64,000 nucleotides of DNA, taken from positions 7,113,240 to 7,177,239 of the forward strand of contig NC_079897.1 in NCBI RefSeq assembly GCF_024868665.1, given 5' to 3'. The notes below the pieces were generated by a model. That model did not search any database and was not told where the DNA came from. It saw only the letters and a list, made by a program, of their open reading frames with translations. A program made the position numbers and the translations under genes. Positions 32,200 through 41,180 of the stretch are shown here, piece after piece (the first letter of the stretch is position 1; every line of letters starts with the position of its first letter). This DNA comes from Triplophysa rosa (Eukaryota; Chordata; Actinopteri; Cypriniformes; Nemacheilidae).

Positions 32200-33167
32200 G
32201 TGTCACCACACAGCCCCGCTTGCGAGGCAGTTTAACCCACAGCATTGTAAGTTTTCGACATGAGTGTCAAAGAGCTTACATGCCCTGGTCGACCCCTTCA
32301 AGTGGCAGCATCTGCGGTGCACTGCGACTGCACATTCCACCTGGGGGACGTCAACATATCCCTTAGCTGCCCCACCGTCCAGAGAAGTAACAGCTCCTGA
32401 GCCTGTCAGACGGGAGCGTGCCGTGAACGGCATGTTCTCTGTCTTTGTGAACTCATCATGTACCTCCAGGTCAGAAGTGATCGTTCCGGGGAGGACAGGG
32501 CCACTGCAACCTGATGTGGCCGCCCGGGCAAGCACGGCCGTCATCTCTGCATCGCCTCGTCTTGGGCTCGACCGCCCGGGGGCAGGAGCTCCAAGGGGTC
32601 TCCACATGCCAGGAGGTATCTGTCCGACGTTATGACAAAAAGTTCATCCCCACCCCGTTGTCGAGTCTGCCCGCTGCCCGAGCCAGGTGAGCGTGCCGAA
32701 ACTGGCCCAGTGACATCCTTGGGAATCCCCAAACTCCCAGTCAAACTCGCTCGGGAAGCAGACGGGGTAGCAGACACCTTAATCGACGAGCACTTCCACT
32801 GAATGCTGGAACCCCAACATGCAATACAGGAGTCGTGCCCATCAGACTCGGGGATGAGTCTGTCATACCCAAGAATACAGCTGTGAGGCATGCCCGAAGA
32901 CAGCGTAGACTGTGAGAGGAAATTTGCTGTTTTAGAAATATCTGCGGCTCGCTGCTGAGACGGCCAGGGGAAGTCCGCTACTGAGAGGGAGAAATCTGCT
33001 GCTTCGTGTCGTAAATCCAGCAGTTTGGAAGGGGAATTCTCGTAGAGAAGAATCGCTTGACATGTACCATCATGCAGGTTCCGAAGAAGAAAGGATGAGT
33101 GAATGGCCGCCGCCACCTCTCTTTTATACCCGTATGCACGGACTGGCATGCGTGTGCCATTCGCCAA
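32200..33167 (-). pseudogene. DIRS Gag, copy E
   Basis: A minus-strand frame of 208 codons (32541-33167) contains CILGYDRLIPESDGHDSCIA, the counterpart of the CNTLIEEGDGHDVC box in the other copies, although the CPHC pair is not found. Ser- and Arg-rich stretches follow. The helical core seen in B, D and G is not recognisable. Confidence 0.6.
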
Positions 33168-33244
33168 AGCCCTTTGGCATTTTAAATTCCTCTCTGAGAT
33201 GATAGGTTCTGAAGATCAAACCCCAGTCTGTCTCTCAACACAAC

Positions 33245-34005
33245 TCCATCACAAGTTGTTTGGGACACTGTTCAAGAAGCAAAACTTCTGCTCTCATGCA
33301 AAAATAAACTCCACCATATTACTGTAATCTGCTTTACTGGAACTTCAACCAGGACTGGGTTCTATGGCCACATGAAATGAAAAAGAGTTGTTTTGGCAAA
33401 ATTAAAAGTAAAAGTAAAATCTGCATTCTGCACACGGGCTTACACCACCTCAAAAGCTTCATCAGAGGCCATCCTTTTCCTTTTGACCTTAAATTGTTTG
33501 GATCTACGCACCGGATTAACTGTGTTCTTTAATATTGGACATTTGGCACTGCTCCTCTTCTGTGACTTTATATCAAATACCAACAGATAAAAAATAAAAA
33601 CCTGACTTGCTCTGCTAGACTTATTATAATGGGTCGTGGTTAGATCTTCCATCAGCACATTGGTTCAAAACAAACATCTAAATCAACAAAAAATGGGTCT
33701 CTGAACACAAAATCAAGGTCCTGCCATAGTCATCCCAGTTCCCTGACCTGAACCCTACAGAAAATAAGTGGGATTAAATGAAGAAGTGGAAGCACCAACA
33801 TTTTGAAGGATCTGGAGAAATTCTTTATGGAGGAATGGACTCATTCCATCAGACTGAAAAGAAAATTATTTTTGAGAATTGGTATGATTTATTAGGGTCT
33901 TCATGAAATGCCTGGAACATATTTTGCTTAAAAACACTCAATGTCAGTGTAAACAAAACCCTATTTGCCTTGTCAAAAACATCTACAGTATGCTCACAGC
34001 AACCC
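33245..34005 (+). pseudogene. Tc1-like transposon, right part
   Basis: Resumes with CATCACAAGTTGTTTGGGAC (HHKLFG, about 33247), then WNFNQDWVLWPHE (about 33340), then after an unrecognised insert a final block near 33735-33800 with a PDLNP-type DDE motif and STNILKDLEKFF. The right TIR is missing; DIRS copy D begins at 34006. Confidence 0.65.
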
Positions 34006-34205
34006 GTTCCCTTTCTGTCGGTCTTTCGACGTTGTGTCGAGCTGACAGATGGGGTTCGTCCCTGAGAACCAATCGCTTCCGACTTCTTAGAAAAGGCCAA
34101 TGAAAATTGGCGAATGAAATTTGCATGCCGGACTCCGCCCCCGGATATCCGGGTATAAAAGGGAGACGACGTGCCTCATTCATTCACCTTTTGTTCTTCG
34201 GAGCC
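34006..34205 (+). promoter_or_regulatory. Left ITR and promoter of DIRS copy D
   Basis: Begins with the GTT terminus, then GACGTTGTGTCGAGCTGACA, GGCCAATGAAAATTGGCG and GGGTATAAAAGGGAG at about 34152-34166, a good TATA box. CATTCATTCACCTTTTGTTC follows, probably around the transcription start. The same block occurs in F and G and inverted at all right ends. Confidence 0.7.
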
Positions 34206-34374
34206 TTCGCTCATGATCAACAGACTTCGCTACAAGTAGCAACTACAAGACTGCCGGCTCTGCGACGTGGTGCAGCGGACTGTCCCTTCCTGTGGCGACT
34301 TCCCCTGGGCGTCTCGGCGGTTCCAGAAGTGTTCGAGTTTTTTCTATAAAAGAGCAAATTTCTCCAGCGTGGTC

Positions 34375-35697
34375 ATGTCCCGCTGTTCTCGTGGGTGCAA
34401 CACACTCATCAAGGAGGGGACGGACACGATGTCTGCTTCCAGTATGCTGGGGCAGATGTTGTGGACACCGGCCCTGCAGCCCGCTACGGCGAGCAGCGAG
34501 GGTGATATGAGGATTACTGTGAGCGCTAATCCGTCAGCCACAGGCGCGCGGACCGTTCGCACCTCGTCTCGCTCGTCTGACCGTTCCCCATGAGACGGTC
34601 CCACAGTCTTGTTACTCAATCACGTATCGGATACGGTACGTGATGATGAGATGTCTGTTGCAGCATCGGAGGGTGACTTACTGGCATCAGACTCCGATGA
34701 TTCCTTGAAGCTCCTTCCCTCGGGGGGTCAAGCTCAGGAAGAAGCAGACGTCGGAATGTCAGCCATGCTTTCCTGGGCCACCGGCATTGGGTTGCGGTGC
34801 TCCGCACTGCCTCTCCCAACACTCGCGGCTGGATACACGGTACCTCGGGCTTGAGAGCGGATCCAAGCCGCACTCACCCCCAGTGCCGTGTTCCCCCGGA
34901 AGTGCATGAGGAACCTAGTACGACCTGGAACGGCTCCCCTTCGGCGCATACATGTCAACTAGTTCCATCACCCTTTCTTCCCTCGATGGTGGGGCAGCTA
35001 GAGGATACGTCGATGTCCCCCAGGGGCTCGACCTAGACTCCCGTCCAAAGCACGTAGGCTTTTCAACATCTGAGGTGTAAAGAGCTTACTCTGCTGCAGG
35101 CCAAGATGTCCCCTCTCTCCACGCTATGGCCATCCTGCAGGTCCATCAGGCCAATGCGCGGAGAGAGCTCCACGAGGGTAAGACCGACCCAGCGCTTATG
35201 CAGGAACTCCGCGCCATCACCGACCTGGCTCTACGGGCGACCAAGGTGATCGTGCGGGCCCTGGGTCGGGTGATGTCCACACTTGTGGTCCAGGAGAGAC
35301 ACCTCTGGCTGAACCTTGCACAGATGAGTAACGCCAAGAAAGTCCGCTTTCTCGATGCACCCATCTCGCAAGGGGGGCTGTTTGGTGATACTGTCGAGCT
35401 ACAGTTCTCGACAGTAAAGGAGCAGACAGAGGATATCAAGTATATCCTCCCAAGCCGCGACTCGACCGCCCTCTGGCCGCCGAGATCCCGTGCACCGTCT
35501 GCTTCCCAGCAGCCCTGGTCCTTTTCAAGACATCGAAGAGGAGACCACCACCCCGTCAGCAGCTGCGGCGGAAGCCAAATCGGCCCTCATGGGAAGACCC
35601 CAGGGAGATCGAGAATACCTTCGGGCCCGACCCCAGCCATTCCATAGCTGGTGGTCGATCCGGGACGGTTCCTGCCCCGTCCCAACAGCCCATTTCT
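34375..35697 (+). pseudogene. DIRS Gag pseudogene, copy D
   Basis: Starts MSRCSRGCNTLIKEG (34375), but a frame change follows and the CPHC half is deleted. The linker VAASEGDLLASDSDDS is at about 34655-34705. The core at about 35100-35460 keeps ELHEGKTDPALMQELRA, LALRATKVIVRALGRVM, LVVQERHLWLNLAQMSNA and VRFLDAPISQGGLFGDTVEL. Core reading frame about 170 codons (35126-35647). Confidence 0.75.
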
Positions 35698-36090
35698 AAG
35701 AGTTTTCTCTCTCTCTGGGCATTTATCACAGCCGCTCTCACCCTCTACACTACGGTGTTCGGCAACTCGATGTTGCATCACGGCGAGACCCAATGTCGAG
35801 GATAATCAGCAGCCTAAGCACTCTCAATCGACGGTGCGTTGTGCTATATCATCGCCAGGCAGGTAAGTCAGCAGAGCCGATCTCCTCCACAGGGGCTTCC
35901 CCACGGCAAGGAATCTGCACTGCCAGCCATCGAACCACCCCCCGGGAGGTCGCTGAAGCAGATCGTACCCCTAGTCCCGGTCTCGGTCCATGGGAGCCTG
36001 AATAGAGCCCCAAACCGTCACGGTGGCTATGGGATACGATCCGTCTCTGCTACGCAATCTAATTCGTCAGACACTCGCTCAAGTTCGGAT

Positions 36091-37590
36091 GCCTCCCTGC
36101 AGGGGATATGCCTGCGCTGGCATATCAACTGCCTAGAGTTGTTGGCTGTGTTACTTGCACTGAAGAGGTTGCAACTTCTCGTGTAGGGCAAGCACAGCTG
36201 CCATGGCGTACATCAATTGTCAGGGTGGCATTCGCTCACGGCAGCTAACACGACTCGCCTGACGCCTCCTCCTCTGGAGTCAGCAGGTGTTCAGCTCCCT
36301 GCGAGCTACACACATCCCAGGCGACATGAACAAGACAGCCGATGCGCTCTCTCGTCAGACGACGCCTCGCGGAGAGTGGCGACTCCATCCCCGCGCAGCC
36401 CAGCTCATATGGGAGCAGTTTGGCCAGGCGCAGGTGGACCTGTTTCCCCCCCGGACTCCTCCCATTGCCCGCTTTGGTACTCCCTGACCGAGGGACCCCT
36501 CGGCACGGATACCCTAGTGCACAGCTGGCCGCGGGGTAAGCAGAAGAACGCCTTCCCCCCAGTGAGCCTCATTGCACAGGTCTTGTGCAAGGCCAGGGAA
36601 GAGGAGCATCAAGTGGTACTAGTTGCGCCCTATTGGCCCAACCGGACTTGGTTCTCGGAGCTAATGCTCTTGACAACAACTCCCCTCTGGCAGATCCCCA
36701 TGGTGAAGGACCTGCTTTCCCAGCACATTACGGCATCCCAGGCAGAACCTGGTCTCCATGTCTGGACGGGACGAGGAGATCCTGAGTGAGCCACCGGGAA
36801 CGGGATCGGGACGTGCTGTCCCTTCCTCAAGAGAGACTGGAGAGTAACCTCTCCCCCCTCCACACTGGGAGTGTATGTAGCCACTATGGCCGCTCATCAC
36901 GACCTAGTTGCTGGGAAGCCTCTGGAACAGCACGACCTGGTTGTTAGGTTCCTAAGGGGCGTGAGAAGGCTACCGCTTCATCCGCGCTCCGTACCCTCTT
37001 GCGACCTAGATGGAGGGCCTCAAGAGGCCCCCCCTTCGAGCCCCTCGGAGCTGCCGCTCTTTCTCACCTCACGATAAAGACGGCTCTCCTGATGGCGATC
37101 ACCTCCAAGAGGGTAGGGGACCTACAAGCACCCTCCGTGTCCACAGATTGCCTAGAACAGATTGCCGGCTACATGCCCAAAGTTCCCACCACTCCCCCTA
37201 CACCAGGTGGTGAACTTACAGGCGCTCCCCACTGGGAAGGAAGATCCAACCCCATCCGTGTTGTGTCCAGTACGCGCACTGCGCCTCTACTTGGACCGCA
37301 TGCAGAGCTTCAGAAGCTATGAGCAGCTCTTTGTCTGTTTTGGAGGTCAGCAGAAGGGGAGGGCTGTCTCCAAAGAGAGGCTGGCGCACTGGATCGTGGA
37401 TGCCATCGCTATGGCATACAGATCTCAAGATCGCCCCTGCCCGTTAGGAATGAGGCACACTCCTCATGGGCACTGGCTCAGGGTGCCTCTCTGGCAGACA
37501 TTTGCAGAGCTGTGGGTTGGGCAACGCACAACACCTTTGCGAGGTTCTAATACCTACGCGTGGAACCTGCAGGGCAACGTGTAGGACCGG
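36091..37590 (+). pseudogene. DIRS RNase H and tyrosine recombinase remnants, copy D
   Basis: RNase H begins abruptly at DASLQG-like sequence (about 36088) joined to the segment before RT. It then shows NCLELLAVLLALKRLQ, a damaged third Asp region and NKTADALSRQT. The next segment keeps LIAQVLCKAREEEHQVVLVA and YWPNRTWFSE. The recombinase keeps the N-terminal part (LHTGSVCSHYGRSS region, 36840-37000), RVGDLQAP (about 37115), LRLYLDRMQS and RLAHWIVDAIAMAYRSQD. The HSTRG box is lost through the same deletion and frame change as in copy A (around 37450-37470). Confidence 0.75.
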
Positions 37591-37639
37591 CAGCCGGTAG
37601 GGCGTACGCCTGCGAATGCCTTTCCCCTTTCCTCTAGGA

Positions 37640-37822
37640 CAGTGGTCACCAACCCTGCTCCTGGAGATCGACTGTCCTGCAGACTGTCCTGCAGACATTA
37701 CCTGTCTGTAATTATCAAGCAAACCTGAACACCTTGATTAGATAGTTCAGGTGTGTTTGATTGGGGTTGGAGCTGAAATCTTCAGGACGGTCGATCTCCA
37801 GGAGCAGGGTTGGTGACCACTG
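37640..37822. mobile_element. hAT-type MITE inserted in DIRS copy D
   Basis: 183 bp with long inverted ends (CAGTGGTCACCAACCCTG and its complement at 37805-37822, extending to about 33 nt) flanked by a perfect 8-bp target duplication CTCTAGGA (37632-37639 and 37823-37830). Eight-bp duplications and the CAGTG start fit the hAT superfamily. It has no coding capacity. Confidence 0.93.
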
Positions 37823-38481
37823 CTCTAGGAGAATCAGCGGCTATTTACGCCTCCCTTCTTTTCACACTGGGTTAAGAACAGGCATTCCATCCATCACTAA
37901 GCACCTTCCTGGGGGCAGGCTGGGCAGAGCAGCCCTGCCCCCTTAGGCCGGGGAACAGTTGAGTTATCTCCCACATAGCTCTAACCGGACCTAGTGCTCC
38001 AGACGTGGTAACCCCCCCTCCGTGGGCGGTTCCGTCTCATGTATCCTCAAGAATGGTTCCCACCTCGGCAACCCAGGACATCCCTAGGTGGACCTCCACC
38101 TTGCGGTTAACTGCTTCAGTCCGCACGTTTTCCCATGAGTTCTCCCCTGATGGTGAGACCATGTGGTGTCTCCACTTATTCCTCCCTATGGTAGGTAGTG
38201 GTCTCTGTAGCGTTTTTCCCCCAGGGGGAATAATGCTTACCCAGTGGCCCTTACGGTGCCGGGCGGTTTCTCTCTGTTAGAGAATCAAGGCCTCTGCCCG
38301 TGACGGCCGGTGGCAGGGGCTTCCCACCTTTTCTTCAAAAGTTCTGGGACCCCCTACCTCTCCACTGCACGGTTACAATTTCGCCCTAGCGCTCACGTCT
38401 GACTCGCCCAGGCCAATCAGCATCGCTCCGCTAGAGATTGTGACGCGGCACAGCGCTGTGGCGTTTTCCATAGGAACCCCA

Positions 38482-38570
38482 TCTGTCGGCTCGACACAAC
38501 GTCGAGAGACCGACAGAAAGGGAACGTCTTGGTTACGTATGTAACCTCAGTTCCCTGATGGAGGGAACAA
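38482..38570 (+). repeat. DIRS internal complementary region (copy D)
   Basis: Complement of the copy's left end (GAGAGACCGACAGAAAGGGA) followed by the complement of its right end (AACGTCTTGGTTACGTATGT). Several mismatches to the copy's own right end show independent decay. Confidence 0.75.
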
Positions 38571-38634
38571 GATGTTGTGTCCTTCTTGCCACAACGCTGG
38601 CCACCCACCGCAGCGGTCGAGGGATGCTCAGGCT

Positions 38635-38857
38635 CCTCAGACCAAAAGGTGAATGAATGCAGCACGCCGTCTCCCTTTTATACCCGGATATCTGGGGGCG
38701 GAGTCCGGCATGTAAATTTAATTCGCCAATTTTATTGGCCTTTTCTAAACTAGTCAGAAGTTGATAGGTTCTCAAGAGTGAACCCCATCTGTCAGCTCGA
38801 CACAACGTCTCGTTCCCTCCATCAGGGAACTGATTTTACATCCATAACCAAGACGTT
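38635..38857 (-). repeat. Right ITR of DIRS copy D
   Basis: An inverted copy of about 34032-34205 with its own outer extension. Carries a TATA motif on the minus strand (plus CTTTTATACCCGG, about 38675). Confidence 0.75.
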
Positions 38858-39367
38858 TTACTTCCATCCTTATGCACTGAAGACTTCCAGCACAGTGTTT
38901 CAGCAGATTAATTACACGAGGGAAATGAACATGGGGAAATTACATCTGTTGAGGTGAGATGAAACAATGGCGGTCATTAAACCCCACCCCTTTAGTCTTC
39001 AGCGACTTACATCAAGAAGAACTGTTTGCTCTCCGGATGGCACTGTCTGTAAAATATTACGGGTGAAACATACCTCACGCTTTTCTCTCAATAGCACAAC
39101 ATTAGAGGCAATTTCAGACAGAATCATTATTGTTGATATTGATTTGTAACAGATTCGCTTTCAGCCTCAGAGATATCAATGGTTATGAAGTCATCATTTG
39201 ATTGGCTGGATAATATTACCCACAATACCGTGATGATAAAACACAAAATGATAAAGCACTTATTTGTGATTTCCTTTCTCTAAAGATATTTCCATAGCAA
39301 CTCTCAACGCTTTTAAGCAGATGACACATGTTCATTGCAGTCCAGGAATGTGAAAATGCTGCTTTAC

Positions 39368-39618
39368 CTTTTCCAGCTGTGCGGTTTGTTTGGACTTATA
39401 GAGAAACTCTCCGACTGCCACAAAAACAGAGAGGACGAGTCCAGCTGCCAGCACGATGAAGATGCCACCAATGTTCTGGACACCCAGAGCGCTGGCCTCT
39501 TTGTTCTCCTCCTCTGGACAGCCATTGCCTCTCCACCACTTCTCCTTCATCATGTGAAGCTTCCCCTCTTCCTGTAACTGCAGGATTGCGATGGTGATCT
39601 TATCTCGGTACGGAGAGC
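39368..39618 (-). CDS. grik2: grik2 exon: end of ligand-binding S2 lobe and M4 segment
   Basis: The minus-strand exon follows acceptor CCCTCCAG (plus 39619-39626) and ends at donor AAG|GTAAAGC. It is 251 bp, completes a split Gly codon (771) and ends with Lys854. It encodes [18 protein letters not shown], then [19 protein letters not shown], then the M4 membrane helix [20 protein letters not shown] and the start of the tail, [15 protein letters not shown]804 (in GNGCPEE) is the disulfide partner of C750 in the preceding exon. S846 in YKSK is a known PKC site. The residues [20 protein letters not shown] and AQLEK match GluK2 better than GluK1 or GluK3. If the intron is retained, the frame adds [11 protein letters not shown] and stops. 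Confidence 0.95.
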
Positions 39619-40757
39619 CTGGAGGGCCAAAGAGAGGAAAAATATGAACAAGATGATTACAATTTGTTTTTGCCCAGTACTTCTACTTTGGTGATCACAA
39701 AACATGTCAGAACGCATTCAAAAGTTGCACAAATATTGTTTTTGAATCAAGATGTGTTTAATGACTTTTATGCATGATTATTTTGCCAAATTTACTATTT
39801 TATGTGACCACATTTATTTTGTGGTTTTACCACAATTATTGTAATGCGAATTAAAATCTTAATTATTTACACATTTTTGTATTGTTATTGCACCCAAAAA
39901 AAAAAACAATATTTTTATGTAGTAGAACAAAACAACTAGTACAGTATTAGGGTATTGTGGACCGTATTAGGATGACCATTGTGAATAATGGAAGTTTGTC
40001 ACTTCAGCAGTGTGAGATTATGTGCGTGAACAGTATAGATGTTCACGATGTGAAATACAGAAATAAATGCAGTACGAGCCATAAAACCCTAATTCTGTTT
40101 GCTGAAACATTGCTCCCAGGGTGCCATTGATAACAGACCAATAAAACCCAATTACATTCAAGGGACCAGCATTTTCCGCTTTTATCGATTTATTTTCTGT
40201 CTAATTAAAACTAGTTGGCATTCTTAATTTGAGGTAATGTTTCCTGCCGAGCCTCCTCGTAGGCCTCGATTCCTAACTCTCCCCGATTCCCATCTCACTT
40301 GCCTTTCGAAAAGAGGGAAGCAGACTGTGTTCAGCACAGATCAAAATGACTGAAGAGGTGATTTCTCATTTCATTTGAAATATGAGACAGAAGAGCACTC
40401 AAAAACCCTTTCATGTTGTAATTGTGGTGGTTAACTCATGCAACAATAAGGACCATGATATTGCCAGAGTAACTGAGAACTCATGTTCTTTTTCTCAAAT
40501 GCACCACACAACTATATGAGACACAAAGGGCACTTATTCGCTGAAATGAAACTCATTTCTCATTCCCTGCTCATTGTTGCCACTTAGAAGTCTGTAAAAC
40601 AAGTGCATGTTCCATGATTCTTTTGGACAGTTTGGATACAATCATTGTGTTCTGTACAGTATGTTCTGCCGTATGTATTGTCAATCAATTAGTTCACTTT
40701 TCATAGCACTGGCATGTGATAGGCTTTGGTAAATTACTACTAACTACTGCTCACTAC

Positions 40758-41172
40758 CAGTGGTGTAACTTTGTTTTGAAAAGTGGTGGGGACAAATACG
40801 ACAAAAGCGCAGATGATGCATGCACAGCAAAATCGCCAGTGTTAAAAAGGGTAAAATTAACTCTCACAATGTTTATATAATCCACAGAGAGTGCGGATTA
40901 TATATACACCGTGAGTGTTCATTTGACCTTTTTTAACACTGGTGATTTTACTGTGTGCATTTCATACTTGGCCACGTTTCTGGAGTCGCGGCTCTATGTC
41001 TTACGCAAATATAACTTATGAGTGTGAGCAATGGGAGATGGTGCTTTTTCCATGAGTTTTCCATGAGTTTGAGATGTTAATGGCCCCTAAACAATACACA
41101 CTTTCCGCAAGCATTTCTTAATTTCTTCCTAAAAGTGGTGGGGACATGTCCAACCCGCAAATTACACCTGTG
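40758..41172. mobile_element. hAT-type MITE with a nested palindromic insertion
   Basis: Ends CAGTGGTGTAACTTTG and (inverted) CACAGGTGTAATTTG, flanked by the 8-bp duplication CTCACTAC (40750-40757 and 41173-41180). Inside, about 40825-40962, lies a second inverted-repeat element: CAGCAAAATCGCCAGTGTTA pairs with AACACTGGTGATTTTACTG around a 90-nt middle. AAAGTGGTGGGGACA occurs as a direct repeat near both outer ends. Confidence 0.75.
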
Positions 41173-41180
41173 CTCACTAC

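Larger units (their letters stand above)
29933..33244 (-). mobile_element. DIRS-type retrotransposon copy E (divergent subfamily, deletion derivative)
   Basis: Minus-strand element inside the Tc1 copy. Its 3' end is at 29933 (plus strand AACGTCTCGGTTACAACTG, the complement of a DIRS right end). Its 5' side, near 33244, is a diverged ITR with TATA motif (plus strand TCTTTTATACCCG, about 33120) and CACAAC end. It contains gag (about 32200-33167), RT (about 30920-31855), RNase H (about 30500-30760) and only the first part of the recombinase (about 29960-30140), joined directly to the last 27 or so nt of the right end. The catalytic recombinase, internal complementary region and right ITR are missing. 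Sequence differs from A, B, D, F and G throughout. Confidence 0.8.
34006..38857 (+). mobile_element. DIRS-type retrotransposon copy D (end to end, RT deleted)
   Basis: Both ends are present: GTTCCCTTTCTGTCGG at 34006 and AACCAAGACGTT at 38857. Left ITR 34006-34205, gag about 34375-35697, a joint that removes the whole RT core (about 36091), RNase H and following segment about 36091-36790, recombinase about 36790-37590, a hAT MITE at 37640-37822, internal complementary region about 38482-38570, right ITR about 38635-38857. It cannot move on its own: no RT and no recombinase His-x-x-Arg. No target duplication is seen, as expected for this class. Confidence 0.88.
23308..39367 (-). other. grik2: grik2 terminal intron (about 16.1 kb)
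   Basis: Bounded by donor GTAAAGC (minus strand, at 39367-39361) and acceptor TTTACAG at 23308. It splits the coding sequence between two whole codons (K854 and R855). The intron holds a hAT MITE, a TIR element with internal duplication, a fold-back element, a Tc1 copy, and DIRS copies E and D, so at least half is recognisable transposon. Confidence 0.85.

Noticed and set aside
33393..33658. Small ORFs on both strands between Tc1 blocks
   Set aside because: They lie within decayed transposon sequence and show no motif; treated as an unrecognised insert or decay.
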